IMG/VR virus record: IMGVR_UViG_3300027889_000037 | Span: 1-59,659 of that record | Reading direction: 5' to 3' (one strand) | Source of the DNA: a virus | Length of the DNA stretch: 59,659 bases | Shown here: positions 41,804-50,389 of the stretch, in pieces | Numbering within the stretch: the stretch's first letter is position 1 | How the letters are laid out: every line of letters starts with the position of its first letter | The notes under the pieces: model-generated | The model's database searches: none | What the model saw: only the letters and a program-made list of their open reading frames with translations | What the model was told of the DNA's origin: nothing | Translations under genes and position numbers: made by a program

Positions 41804-42862
41804 TTAAGCCGCAGCCTCTTTACGTGCGGCGATCATGCCGCGCAGTTCTTGTTTACTCTCTGGGGACATCGAATAGCCGCGACCCCAATGGGTCTCAATT
41901 TGCAACCCATGCGGTTCAATCTTTGCTCTGATTTTGCAAACGAACACGTCCACAATTTTAATCTCTGGCGCATCATCCGCCCGATCCGAATAAAGGGCAG
42001 TCAAGATCGCCTCTTTGGACATGATGTCGCGCGAGAGCAACGCGGACACGACACGTTCCTCGCTTGCAGTCAGCTTTAGTTCCGGCGGCAACAGTTCTTT
42101 GCCGTTCATTGTTTCTTCAAGCATTCTAACACGTTCGCGCAATTCTTCATTTTCTTCCTCTACCAGAGAGCGACGCAAGGCAGGATCATGCTTGAAGCGT
42201 CCGAAACTCTCCCACGATTCGTTGATGGCCTCTGCCATATATTTGATGTGTTCGCCTAGCAGAGCAGAAGCCGAAACGGCTTCTTCATTGCTGTATTTTT
42301 GAACCCACTCGACAAGCTCACCAAGCGCACCATTTATTGGAATAGGCGCTGCATCGGCCAAGTCTGCGCGAAACTCGGCCACCTGATTGAAGATCGGAAC
42401 CAAGAACGACTTTGCGTTTTGAAACGCTGCAAGATGAGAATACTTGACCCGCCACGCGTCCACTTCGCGGAGTGCAGCCAAGATTTCATCGTTCGGCGAG
42501 CGGACAATTTCAATTGACCGCTCGTCCTCGTCCCAACCGGCCGCGTCGCCTTCGTGCTGCTTAACCGCAACACGGTAGGCTCGTGTCGCATATTCCTTGC
42601 CTTCGCTGACAAAGCGCACGCGCACAGCGTTTATCATGTGGTTGGCTTGGCCGACGCGATATTGATGGGCGGCTTTTTTATCGTCCCACTCAAAATAGCC
42701 GCGTAGCGGGCTGTTGGCGGAGTGGGCAGCCTGCACAACAGCTTCCGCCGTCACATCGCCATCTGTCGCAATCTCTTGGAGCACAGGGCCAATGGCCCGC
42801 GCATCGTCGTTGGAGAACGACGATCCAGTTAGGGCAAAGTATTCTTTGATCGATATAGTCAT
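41804..42862 (-). CDS. Protein with CtrA-like winged-helix DNA-binding domain
   Basis: 352 residues. The C-terminal part (about residues 260-335) matches the OmpR-type winged helix and most closely the alphaproteobacterial cell-cycle regulator CtrA: LTASEERVVSALL, SKEAILTALYSD, PEIKIVDVFVCKIRAKI and the wing THWGRGYSM. There is no receiver domain; instead a coiled coil (residues 235-255) and a helical N-terminus with EWDDKKAAHQYRV. It may bind CtrA-type sites to alter host cell-cycle genes or control the phage. The iteron-like repeats lie directly upstream of its start. Confidence 0.72.
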   Translation of the reverse strand: MTISIKEYFALTGSSFSNDDARAIGPVLQEIATDGDVTAEAVVQAAHSANSPLRGYFEWDDKKAAHQYRVGQANHMINAVRVRFVSEGKEYATRAYRVAVKQHEGDAAGWDEDERSIEIVRSPNDEILAALREVDAWRVKYSHLAAFQNAKSFLVPIFNQVAEFRADLADAAPIPINGALGELVEWVQKYSNEEAVSASALLGEHIKYMAEAINESWESFGRFKHDPALRRSLVEEENEELRERVRMLEETMNGKELLPPELKLTASEERVVSALLSRDIMSKEAILTALYSDRADDAPEIKIVDVFVCKIRAKIEPHGLQIETHWGRGYSMSPESKQELRGMIAARKEAAA

Positions 42863-42924
42863 GTCATTTCGATTGTCGTGTCGGCATTGCTACGCGCGTC
42901 TCTGCAACTCAAATCGGCTCTTTT

Positions 42925-43192
42925 GGTAAAGGGCCAAACAAAACATTTCTTCTCAGTTGTTCGGTTGTCCATTGTCGTCGCATGTAAGCTTTTCTTATCA
43001 AATGACAAAGGGACAAAACTTTTCATTTCATCGGTCGTGTCGTCTTTGCATCGGTTCTCGCGTGTCATCGGCTCGGCGGTTCTCGCTTCTGCTCTTATGA
43101 TAAATGGACAAACAATTCATTTGCTTTCGGATGTTTTGTCATCGGCTCTTCTCTCAGCAAGTCTCCTGGTAAATGGACAAACATTTCATTTC
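42925..43192. repeat. Four iteron-like repeats in a 444-bp non-coding gap
   Basis: The gap 42863-43306 holds no convincing gene. Four imperfect copies of a 25-33 bp unit lie at about 42925-42949, 42996-43029, 43093-43122 and 43162-43192; the shared core reads GGTAAATGGACAAACATTTC. Spacing is about 78, 95 and 69 bp. A second short repeat, CATCGG(C/T)TC, lies between copies. On the reverse strand each copy contains an ATG-led mini-frame (for example MKCLSIYQETC), so the array might also encode tiny peptides. Location upstream of a DNA-binding protein gene fits an origin or operator array. Confidence 0.65.
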
Positions 43193-43306
43193 AGTTGACC
43201 GCTCGTCCTTTCAAAGCACATCAGGGATTTTGGCCTCTTTTCTTATATCTCGTCTGAGGTCTTCTGGTCGGTTCAACGCATAGCAAATCGACTCTGCTCT
43301 TGTGTT

Positions 43307-43936
43307 TTATCCCGCCTTGGCCCGCACTTTCGAATGGACTTCGGTGGAATCCTTCAAAACGAACTGGCCGAACACGCCGTTAAGCTCGGGGCGCCATGCG
43401 CCGAACCCTACCGCGAATCCGGCAATCTGGAAAAGGTTGAGAATCTGCGCCGGGCCGATGATGCCCGCGTTATACACAACCGGGATTTCCATTTCCCACG
43501 GCCAGAACGAGGGCCGATAGGCGATGCTGGTCACGCCACCTTGGAGGCGCACGGTGTCGGTTCGCATGGTCGGCGGCGGGGATTTGATTTCGATCAAGCT
43601 GCCCAGGATATTGATGGCGCCGCGAAGGTGCGTCATCTTTTCGTCGGCGAACCGTCCGCCGGCAACCACGAGGCACTTTTTGATGCCGATGGACGGATAG
43701 CCGAACGTGCCGTCAAGATCAGTCTTGCCCGCCTTGATGACGTGCAGCTTTTCAACAAACTCAGCGTGCGGGTCGCGGGCTTCCTTGACGCCCTTGGCTT
43801 TCTTTTGCTGCTTGTTCTCAATCGACGTGATGGCATTCTCGCCAAATCGATTAGTCAAAAGCGGGCTGGTGCCGACCACCTTGACGGTAATTCGGTCCAA
43901 TTTGATCTCTGGAATTTCAATCGTCCGTTCGGCCAT
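43307..43936 (-). CDS. Early hypothetical protein, beta-rich
   Basis: 209 residues. The N-terminus EIKLDRITVKVVGTSPLLTN looks like a ferredoxin/RAMP-like start strand pair, and the region AINILGSLIEIKSPP to the C-terminus is mostly beta. Similar proteins occur in other phages without a known role; a nucleic-acid-binding job is possible. GGAGGG stands before ATG 43936. Confidence 0.68.
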   Translation of the reverse strand: MAERTIEIPEIKLDRITVKVVGTSPLLTNRFGENAITSIENKQQKKAKGVKEARDPHAEFVEKLHVIKAGKTDLDGTFGYPSIGIKKCLVVAGGRFADEKMTHLRGAINILGSLIEIKSPPPTMRTDTVRLQGGVTSIAYRPSFWPWEMEIPVVYNAGIIGPAQILNLFQIAGFAVGFGAWRPELNGVFGQFVLKDSTEVHSKVRAKAG

Positions 43937-43977
43937 TCTACCCTCCTGTTTTTAGGCACTAATCTGTCATTATTCGG

Positions 43978-44547
43978 CTACGTTTGCGGATGGACACGGA
44001 TGCCAACGCCAAATGATCCCGGCTCTATTCTGATGACCTTCATTGGTGCCATCGGATCAAACCGGCCATCGGCGTATAGCGTGCCGCAAGAGACAAACCG
44101 AACATCCGGGCGTGGCTTCCCGACTGGCTCATAGTTTGGATTGTCCTCCAGCCATGCTACTTGGACTGGCGTCATGTCGCCGCGACTAAACTCCTGTCTC
44201 ATAATTCTGGCAGTTGTGACGGCGCTCTCTACGACGTGATCTACTCTGTCGCGCATAGCATGTAGCAACGACCAGAGCGTTTTGGACGACACATTGAGTT
44301 CGGGGACAAGCGCACACTCGGCTCGCCATCGCCCGCGCTCGTGGTAGATCGCAATGACCGAATTGGGATGCCGATAAACCGGAACCCCACCTCGGTCGCC
44401 TCGCGCACATACAATCCAGCACGCATTGTCAGTGCCAGCATCAACCTCGCGCAAATAGGCAAGGGGCTCGGGATATTCCTGCCTTAGCATTTCATCGCGT
44501 TCCTCAACCGTCGGAACGTCATAAATGGCGGGGTCTTTCACTTCCAA
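43978..44547 (-). CDS. Early hypothetical protein
   Basis: 189 residues, soluble alpha/beta, with CWIVCARGDRGGVPVY near residue 45 and a C-terminal beta region (KVIRIEPGSFGVGIRV). GGGAGATT upstream of ATG 44547. No family recognised. Confidence 0.63.
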   Translation of the reverse strand: MEVKDPAIYDVPTVEERDEMLRQEYPEPLAYLREVDAGTDNACWIVCARGDRGGVPVYRHPNSVIAIYHERGRWRAECALVPELNVSSKTLWSLLHAMRDRVDHVVESAVTTARIMRQEFSRGDMTPVQVAWLEDNPNYEPVGKPRPDVRFVSCGTLYADGRFDPMAPMKVIRIEPGSFGVGIRVHPQT

Positions 44548-44574
44548 TCTCCCTGCTGTTTCCGTATCAGTCGC

Positions 44575-44928
44575 TCACGCAGCGCGCATCGCTAGGTGCC
44601 AGTTTGGCTTTCCGGTTCTCAGGAATCGACGCAGAGCGTTCGCAGCATGATTGCGTTTCGCGCTATACGGGTCGCACCCTTTCTTGGCGCTCGGATAGAA
44701 AAGCGCGAAAGTCGGGTTCTTATCTGAAAGTCCCTCGAAGCCATGTGGAACAATTGTCCGAGCCCATCCCCGTATGCAGCCGGGGACTCCGCATTCTGGC
44801 GCGCCGCTGGTTCCCATATCAAAAAGTTTTGCTGGAATTTTTCGTGTTTCGAGTTTGTCTAAAACGGCAATTAGAGCATTGCGCTCCCCGGCAGTGATCT
44901 TCAATTCTCTTGCGGTCTTGAACTTCAT
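44575..44928 (-). CDS. Early hypothetical protein
   Basis: 117 residues, helical N-terminus (TAGERNALIAVLDKLETRK) and a middle with CGVPGCIRGWA, a pattern seen in several small phage proteins. AGGAGG stands before ATG 44928. Function unknown. Confidence 0.65.
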   Translation of the reverse strand: MKFKTARELKITAGERNALIAVLDKLETRKIPAKLFDMGTSGAPECGVPGCIRGWARTIVPHGFEGLSDKNPTFALFYPSAKKGCDPYSAKRNHAANALRRFLRTGKPNWHLAMRAA

Positions 44929-44976
44929 GGTGTCCTCCTACCTCTAAGTTGGCGACATACTTGTTGTTTGTCGCCG

Positions 44977-45285
44977 CTAAAGTTGGCGTTCGATATAGTT
45001 TGCTATTTCCTTAAATGTCTTGCCATCGTCGTTCATTTTGGCAACCTCGCCCATTTGCGCGCCATCCATTCCTACATGCGCTAGCAACGGGAGTGGCAGT
45101 TCCAGCGCGTCGATTTCGCCGTCCCAGATAAAGGCTTCACCGTCTCGCTCTGCGCGGACCACGCGACACAGCACGCCGAGGCAGCAATGGGCGTCGATAC
45201 GCGCATCATAGAGTTGACTGTCGGTCTGTTTGTAGCGACCGCTGCGAAGGGCCTTAACCCATTTCTTTTTTATCGTCGCATCCAT
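44977..45285 (-). CDS. Conserved-type small phage protein
   Basis: 102 residues. KKKWVKALRSGRYKQTDSQL, then AHCCLGVLCRVV and a C-terminal DDGKTFKEIANYIE. This WVxALRSGxYxQ...CCLGVLC pattern is widespread in phages of Gram-negative and actinobacterial hosts; its role is unknown. AGGGAGA precedes the start. Confidence 0.72.
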   Translation of the reverse strand: MDATIKKKWVKALRSGRYKQTDSQLYDARIDAHCCLGVLCRVVRAERDGEAFIWDGEIDALELPLPLLAHVGMDGAQMGEVAKMNDDGKTFKEIANYIERQL

Positions 45286-45298
45286 CGAAATCTCCCTG

Positions 45299-45577
45299 CT
45301 AACCTGTCGAAAGCGCCCGAAGCTCTTTCAGATATGCAATGCGCTTGCGCGGCGACAGGCGCGGCACCGGGAACTTGGAGTTCTTCGCGATCAGCTTCTC
45401 CAACTTGTCCAGCGTCGCCCATGCCATCGCTGCATCCATCGGCCCCGCCCCTGGTTCGACCCCCTGCTCCACCCAGGATCTCATGGTCGGATGTGGGCGA
45501 TCGAACCAGCGAGCCAGATCGGCAACCGTGAGGTTGCCATCCTTCTGGCATTTTTGGAGTCGGGACTGGAAGGTCAT
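45299..45577 (-). CDS. Putative helix-turn-helix protein
   Basis: 92 residues; NLTVADLARWFDRPHPTMRS is a plausible helix-turn-helix (Cro/XRE-like), with a basic C-terminal helix (RLSPRKRIAYLKELRAL). Its ATG overlaps the stop of the gene above it. May regulate replication genes. The HTH call rests on pattern only. Confidence 0.6.
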   Translation of the reverse strand: MTFQSRLQKCQKDGNLTVADLARWFDRPHPTMRSWVEQGVEPGAGPMDAAMAWATLDKLEKLIAKNSKFPVPRLSPRKRIAYLKELRALSTG

Positions 45578-46518
45578 GACTTGAAGAAAGCGTTCAGATC
45601 GTTGGCCAGATCAGCCGGCGGTGCTGCCGGCTGCTCGATGCCGAAGGTTGGCGCGGCCTCGGGGCGGAAGGGGGCCATCGTTGTCTGGCCGTTCTCGGGG
45701 GCTGCCGGCGCGGCTTCCTTGGGCTTGGGGCCGCGTTTCTTGGGACCTTCAAGAACAGGTGCTTTTTCTTGCGGCTGAGTTTGTGTGCCGCTAAGCCCCG
45801 TGTTCGTTGCAGCGGTGGGTGCTGCCAGCACCCCCTGAATCGGCTGATCCAGCCGGCCCACGATGCCATCGGTCGCCTTCGAGGTCACGAGCTTGTTGCG
45901 TAGCGCGGTCATCTCCGGGGTCAGCCAGTTGGCCGGCGTAAACGTGACAACGCCGTTCTTGTCCTTCTCGAACTGCATCCGGGTGATCACGTCGCGGATA
46001 TCGAACGGCTGCTTCTTGAATTTCTCCGAGTAGGCCGACCAGTTTTTGAAGGAGCCGGGAGTGACGCGGAACTGGAAGATCAGGTCCTTGTAGCCGTCCA
46101 CAAGCACCGCCAGCCACTTCTCATCGCGGCAGGCTTTGATTGAGGCGCCGCTGAGCTTGCTCACCGCCGAGCCACGCACGTTGTTTGGGCACTGCTGGCA
46201 CGTTGGCGCCTGCGGCGTCATGGCTTCCTTGGACGGGCCGATGCCGTTAGCGGACCAGCAGATGGGCGGGTCCTTCGAATCGGGGGTCCACTCGTTGCCG
46301 TAGTAGAGTTTGCTCATGACATCGCCCAAATCTATAATGGCGACATCCAGATGTTTGGTGTCGATCGACGTTTCCTCGCCGGACGTATCGACCAGCGTGA
46401 ACTCGTTGCCGCGGATCGAGATATGCGGCGGCATCGCCGATCCCATGCCTTCGGTGGCACGGTCGGAGAGGCGGGGTAGAGTCGTTTTGGTCAGGTAGTC
46501 GGGTAACTGCGTAGCCAT
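45574..46518 (-). CDS. Single-stranded DNA-binding protein candidate
   Basis: 314 residues. The N-terminal 215 residues form a beta-rich domain with a CQQCPNN...C zinc-like pattern; then a disordered Pro/Ala/Lys linker and a short acidic-hydrophobic tip (DLANDLNAFFKS) like the protein-binding tail of SSBs. It lies within the replication gene group beside helicase and polymerase. The fold is not proven; other phage proteins of this kind are simply listed as hypothetical. Confidence 0.5.
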   Translation of the reverse strand: MATQLPDYLTKTTLPRLSDRATEGMGSAMPPHISIRGNEFTLVDTSGEETSIDTKHLDVAIIDLGDVMSKLYYGNEWTPDSKDPPICWSANGIGPSKEAMTPQAPTCQQCPNNVRGSAVSKLSGASIKACRDEKWLAVLVDGYKDLIFQFRVTPGSFKNWSAYSEKFKKQPFDIRDVITRMQFEKDKNGVVTFTPANWLTPEMTALRNKLVTSKATDGIVGRLDQPIQGVLAAPTAATNTGLSGTQTQPQEKAPVLEGPKKRGPKPKEAAPAAPENGQTTMAPFRPEAAPTFGIEQPAAPPADLANDLNAFFKS

Positions 46519-46520
46519 GG

Positions 46521-46688
46521 TTACTCCTTAGTCTTGGGTTGTTCAAAAATTTCTTTGGGCAACGTCTTTTCGTAAATAATGTGATCGCCGTAGCCCATCC
46601 AGATCACATCAACTGTCGTTTCGCCAACTGCTTTTACCGTCATCCGGGATGAACCGGAAGGAAGTGCAAGCACGTCTCCAACTTTCAT
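46521..46688 (-). CDS. DUF2158/YodC-like small protein
   Basis: 55 residues starting at ATG 46688. MKVGDVLALPSGSSRMTVKA followed by VDVIWMG is the DUF2158 (YodC) pattern, a small beta barrel that reads KVGDVVxLKSGGPxMTV in its usual form. Its ATG shares a base with the stop of the gene upstream. Role unknown. Confidence 0.72.
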   Translation of the reverse strand: MKVGDVLALPSGSSRMTVKAVGETTVDVIWMGYGDHIIYEKTLPKEIFEQPKTKE

Positions 46689-47083
46689 CACGACCTCCTG
46701 ATATTCACCCTATTAAAATAGCTGACCTCAATACCAGGAGGCGGCTGGTTCTTGTTGTCTTCCAGATACTGCTTGAGCGCGTCCTTCTGCGGTGCGCCGA
46801 CTTGCAGCAGCTCATTGCCGATGGCGTCCCAGTTCTCGTTCACGAAATCGAGGTACTTGTCGCGGTCGATCACCTTGGGAGTGGTGATGGTCGAGATGTA
46901 CGCGGTGCCATTGTCCGTAGACATAGAGTTTTGCTTCTGTTCGTGCATCATGCCGAGCAGGATGCCCTTGATCTCGTCCATGCGCTTCTTGTGCGGGGCA
47001 AGGTGTTCGGCGAAGCGCTTGGACTCAGCAGCGCACCAATCGTCCAGCTTGGTGTGTTCGGCGATAAGTTCAGCGGCATTCAT
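46688..47083 (-). CDS. Replication-region helical protein
   Basis: 131 residues, helical N-terminal 60 residues (AELIAEHTKLDDWCAAESKR...RMDEIKGILLGMM) and a charged C-terminus. Its layout is similar to small phage proteins of the Gam/Gp157 kind that sit beside recombination nucleases, but I cannot assign it. Overlaps the helicase stop by 4 nt. Confidence 0.6.
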   Translation of the reverse strand: MNAAELIAEHTKLDDWCAAESKRFAEHLAPHKKRMDEIKGILLGMMHEQKQNSMSTDNGTAYISTITTPKVIDRDKYLDFVNENWDAIGNELLQVGAPQKDALKQYLEDNKNQPPPGIEVSYFNRVNIRRS

Positions 47084-48702
47084 AGCGCGTTCGCTTTCAC
47101 TAGGTCGAGCAAAGCGCCTTGAAGCGCCAGATTGTTCTCAAGTCTCCGGAAGATTTCTCTTTCGAGAGGGTTGCTGACAAGTTGGACGACGGTGGTTGGG
47201 AAGCGCTGTCCGGGTCTCTGCATCCTAGCGTTTGCTTGAGCGTACAATTCCGGTTTTTCCGTAACGCCGAACCAAATGGACAGCCGAGCGCGCCACAAAT
47301 CAAGGCCATGCGCCATAGTTTGCGGATCAGCAACAATATCGTCAAGCTCATCGCTTTCCTGGAAAGCCCTAAAAATCTCGCTGCGTTGCTTCTGGCTAAC
47401 ATCGCCGTTCACGATGGCTATGGATCGGTATTTCTTGACGTTCTTATAGATGATGTTGATAACACTTGTCAACGGGCAAAATATCAGCGACTTTCCAGGG
47501 GCTTGCTGTAGCACTTCCTCCAGCTCGGCGTGGCGAGGACTGGCGTCGATCACATGGACCTTGTGATTCTGGTCGTAGATCGCGCCGAGGCTGATTTGGA
47601 CTAACTTGATGCGAGCAGCAGCCTCGTTGACCGCCGAGATGGCAGCGCCAGATTTGACCGTAACCACGAAATCCTTCTTGAGATCGGCCATCAGCTTCTT
47701 TTGTTCTGCTGTTAACTCCACCTCGCGTTGCTGCGTAGTGAGTTTAGGGCCGTCCCAAACATCCTCAATAGCGAAGCGAATAGACGGCTTCAATAGCGCG
47801 CGGGCTCTCTCGTAACCGTCCTTGCGCGGGACCCATTTGAAGCTCTTGGGCGCGACCTGATACATCGTCTCCATCTGGAACGACTGCTTTGATTTGCCAA
47901 AAGCGTTGTTCAGGAGCTTGGCGAGGCCATACGCATCGGTAGGCGCATTAGGGGTGGGGGTTCCGGTAAGCAACCAAAGATACCCCTTTCGTCCAAACAC
48001 TGCTCTGGCAATTCGATGGCGCTTGGTGGTCGAGTCCTTATAGGCGGAAGCCTCATCGATGATACAAATTGCGATGTCGCCCCGTTCCGAGAGTTGCTTA
48101 GAAAAACCATCAAGCTCGAAACGTTTCCTTGTATGTGCTCCCACCCCAACTCCATCGAAGTTGACGATATAGAAGTCGGCAGGTCTTGCCAGAGCCTTAC
48201 TGCGAGCAGCGGCATCGCCGTGGAGGATTTCAACCGTGCGCGCGCCGAGGAAGTTTTTAAATATCCCATCGCTCCACACCCTCTGCATGATCGACAACGG
48301 ACAGACGATAAGCGCCCGACACGTTCCAGGCTTGTGCATTCGCATAACCGCGTCGGCCGCCCACAAGGTCGAGAGCGTCTTACCCACGCCCATATCGGAC
48401 AGCACGAAGCACCGCGGGTGCAGAATCATGAAATTGGTGGTCAGCTTCTGGGACTCGTAGGGATGGCCGATGGAAGGGTGACGGGGCCAGGAATAATTGG
48501 AGTCGGTCAGGACTGGCGGGACTGGGAAGTTGAAGTGCCGAAGGACCTGCGACGTGTGCAGGTTGCGCGGCACCGCCAGATACGAGCCATTCACTTCCCT
48601 GGCCTCGGGGATCGCCTGGCGCAACTGGTCGGTCAGGAATTGCGAGATGCTCCTGTAGATGAGCAAATTCCGAGTCTTGTCGTGGTAGAATTCGCTAGGC
48701 AT
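47080..48702 (-). CDS. SNF2/DEAD-like superfamily 2 helicase
   Basis: 540 residues. Motif I SDMGVGKTLST (about residues 100-110), motif II IIDEAS (about 212), motif III LTGTPTPN, then the second domain with FCPLTS, IVNGDVSQKQR and the final QANARMQRPGQ. This is a compact SNF2-type ATPase common in phage replication clusters. It probably remodels DNA at forks or helps recombination. Its stop and start overlap neighbours (4 and 8 nt). Confidence 0.88.
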   Translation of the reverse strand: MPSEFYHDKTRNLLIYRSISQFLTDQLRQAIPEAREVNGSYLAVPRNLHTSQVLRHFNFPVPPVLTDSNYSWPRHPSIGHPYESQKLTTNFMILHPRCFVLSDMGVGKTLSTLWAADAVMRMHKPGTCRALIVCPLSIMQRVWSDGIFKNFLGARTVEILHGDAAARSKALARPADFYIVNFDGVGVGAHTRKRFELDGFSKQLSERGDIAICIIDEASAYKDSTTKRHRIARAVFGRKGYLWLLTGTPTPNAPTDAYGLAKLLNNAFGKSKQSFQMETMYQVAPKSFKWVPRKDGYERARALLKPSIRFAIEDVWDGPKLTTQQREVELTAEQKKLMADLKKDFVVTVKSGAAISAVNEAAARIKLVQISLGAIYDQNHKVHVIDASPRHAELEEVLQQAPGKSLIFCPLTSVINIIYKNVKKYRSIAIVNGDVSQKQRSEIFRAFQESDELDDIVADPQTMAHGLDLWRARLSIWFGVTEKPELYAQANARMQRPGQRFPTTVVQLVSNPLEREIFRRLENNLALQGALLDLVKANAL

Positions 48703-48988
48703 AGTCGTCGATCAGGCGTCTCAATTGCGGAATGACGCGCTCTGCTGTTCCCCAAACGGCGTAACCGCCGGCTTTGCGAATCTCGGCCATGCGCGTGTCT
48801 TGGAGCGCCGTAGGCGCTTTGCCTTCGCGCTTCACCTCGATGCTCACGAATCGCCCGTTAACACAGGCTACGATATCGGGCACGCCAGCTTTACCGTAAC
48901 CCGACATGAACGGCCGGAAATGCCAGCAACCTATGGAGTCGAGATACTTGCCGATGGCTACTTTCTCGTGTCCTTCGGGGCTACGCAC
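48695..48988 (-). CDS. VRR-NUC nuclease
   Basis: 97 residues from GTG 48988, which has GGAGG 7 nt upstream; longer frames to 49084 run over the exonuclease gene. HEKVAIGKYLDSIG, then GVPDIVACVNGRFVSIEVKR is the VRR-NUC PD-(D/E)xK core (Asp, then Glu-x-Lys). Small stand-alone VRR-NUCs act as structure-specific or Holliday-junction nucleases in phages. Overlaps the helicase by 8 nt. Confidence 0.87.
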   Translation of the reverse strand: MRSPEGHEKVAIGKYLDSIGCWHFRPFMSGYGKAGVPDIVACVNGRFVSIEVKREGKAPTALQDTRMAEIRKAGGYAVWGTAERVIPQLRRLIDDYA

Positions 48989-49688
48989 TGCGCGGCCTCC
49001 AATGCTCGCAATCAGAAACGGAACACCATGAGCAGAGGCCCGACTTGCGTTTTTCCCAGATGCCGCTCTTGCGCTTCTCGGCAATAAGCGCCATCAAGCG
49101 CCGCATCTCGCCCCACGTTCCTTTGAAATCCGACAGGTCGTACATCTGACCAGCACGATTTTCCTTGAGCCAGATGTAGCGGCCGACGACTTTCTTTACC
49201 TCGGGGAATTGAACTTTGAGCAAAACGGCGTTGGTCGCCAGCTCGAACGGATCCTCGTACTTGGATGACCCCGATTTCCAGTCAGTAAGCATCGCCTTCT
49301 CACCTTGGACAACAACAGCATCCGCTTTCCCGCGAAAATACACGTCGTTGTCGAAGAACCCGGTCTTGCGGGCTTGCTCGGTCATGCCCCACTTTTGCTC
49401 GACAAGGACATCGAACTTGTCGAACGGTTGCGCGAAATGATCCCAGTCCTTCATGTCGTCCGGTAGGACTTGGCCCTTACCAATTCGCTTCTCGAATGCG
49501 GTATGAACTGCGTTGCCCCACGCCATTTCTGGCGTTTCAACGTAGGGCTGGTCTTTCTTGATGTAGCGTCGCTGGAATTGTTCTTCGCACACATCGCGAA
49601 ACGTGTGCAAATTACTATAAGTGCCCACGAACGGCCGCCGATCAAGGAAAGCCGGGATGTCGCCTGGATCGGCGTCGATGAGGGTCAT
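48981..49688 (-). CDS. RecB/Cas4-like PD-(D/E)xK exonuclease
   Basis: 235 residues from ATG 49688 (AAGGAA upstream). TYSNLHTFRDVCEEQF, GNAVHTAFEK (His), GKADAVVVQG (Asp) and MLTDWKSGS (Asp-x-Lys) form the RecB-type nuclease core; the C-terminal CSWCSVSDCEHW with the early Cys suggests an iron-sulfur cluster as in Cas4/AddB. Likely resects DNA ends in phage recombination or degrades host DNA. Confidence 0.85.
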   Translation of the reverse strand: MTLIDADPGDIPAFLDRRPFVGTYSNLHTFRDVCEEQFQRRYIKKDQPYVETPEMAWGNAVHTAFEKRIGKGQVLPDDMKDWDHFAQPFDKFDVLVEQKWGMTEQARKTGFFDNDVYFRGKADAVVVQGEKAMLTDWKSGSSKYEDPFELATNAVLLKVQFPEVKKVVGRYIWLKENRAGQMYDLSDFKGTWGEMRRLMALIAEKRKSGIWEKRKSGLCSWCSVSDCEHWRPRSA

Positions 49689-49864
49689 CGGTATTCCTTG
49701 GACAGTGCAAAGCCGTCGCCGCAACCATCGCTTTGCAAAGTTGCCGGCCAATAACCAAACGGCCAGAAACCTGGATCAACCGGAAGATCACAATGCCCTT
49801 CCGGCGCCGTGTCGTCATCAGGGTTGAGTGCGGCCCAATGGCGACAGTTTCGACACCGGTTCAT
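49685..49864 (-). CDS. Small zinc-binding protein
   Basis: 59 residues from ATG 49864 with CRNCRHW, HC and GCGDGF, a CxxCxxW...C...C pattern common in small phage proteins. Both ends overlap neighbours (ATGA), so it is part of the replication operon. Too short to be noticed in many screens. Function unknown. Confidence 0.68.
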   Translation of the reverse strand: MNRCRNCRHWAALNPDDDTAPEGHCDLPVDPGFWPFGYWPATLQSDGCGDGFALSKEYR

Positions 49865-50202
49865 CCGAATATCTTCCCGAGTGCAGCGGCAATCTTCTGC
49901 CTCGACTTCTTCGGCAGCTTCTGCAAGCCCGAGCCGATCGAGAGCAGCGCGCCGGATTCTTCCTCGGACAAGCTGCCAATCTCCAGCAACATGCTAATGG
50001 GCAGTCTCATTTCCTTGGCGGCGCGGGGTTTGCGGGTTTTCTTCGGCTTCGGCGTATCCATGGTGGAAGCCGGCGCTGCTTCTTTCGCCTTGCCATTGGC
50101 GGCGGTTTTCTTCCCGCGCGACTTCTTCGGCTTGCCCTCCGCAGGCGGGTCGCCCTCAACTGGTGGCTGGCCTTGCTTGAATTCTGCAAAGGGATCACTC
50201 AT
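49861..50202 (-). CDS. Lys/Pro-rich DNA-binding-type protein
   Basis: 113 residues. The first 65 residues are disordered and very rich in Lys, Pro and Ala (GKPKKSRGKKTAANGKAKEA), like histone H1 tails; the last 45 form helices (SMLLEIGSLSEEESGALLSI). Probably binds DNA through charge. AAGGAG stands just upstream. Overlaps both neighbours. Confidence 0.63.
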   Translation of the reverse strand: MSDPFAEFKQGQPPVEGDPPAEGKPKKSRGKKTAANGKAKEAAPASTMDTPKPKKTRKPRAAKEMRLPISMLLEIGSLSEEESGALLSIGSGLQKLPKKSRQKIAAALGKIFG

Positions 50203-50389
50203 TCTTCAGCTCCTTCCGGTTAACGTCTTGAGCATCGGACTGATGCCCCTCGCCGATGTAAGTCGTCAGATCGTGCTCTTTACCCACGGCCCGCTCGCGC
50301 AGTTTATCAGCCAGTTCAAGCAACTCCTTGCGGGCTGTGATCACCGCGCGGATGTTGATCTCGTCGCCGTCGTCTACGATTGTGAACAT
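50195..50389 (-). CDS. Small early protein
   Basis: 64 residues from ATG 50389 (AGAGGTG 5 nt upstream). Beta hairpin start (FTIVDDGDEINIRAVI) and a helical acidic rest (ARKELLELADKLRERA). Not recognised. Confidence 0.58.
   Translation of the reverse strand: MFTIVDDGDEINIRAVITARKELLELADKLRERAVGKEHDLTTYIGEGHQSDAQDVNRKELKNE

Noticed and set aside
42859-43068. A 69-codon reverse frame across the iteron-like array
   Set aside because: It translates the repeats, overlaps the CtrA-like gene start and has no ribosome site; kept only as an observation in the repeat entry.
46730-46750. AATACCAGGAGGCGGC resembling the ribosome site of the small RNAs
   Set aside because: It lies inside a reverse-strand gene, lacks an ATG, hairpins or a promoter; treated as chance.
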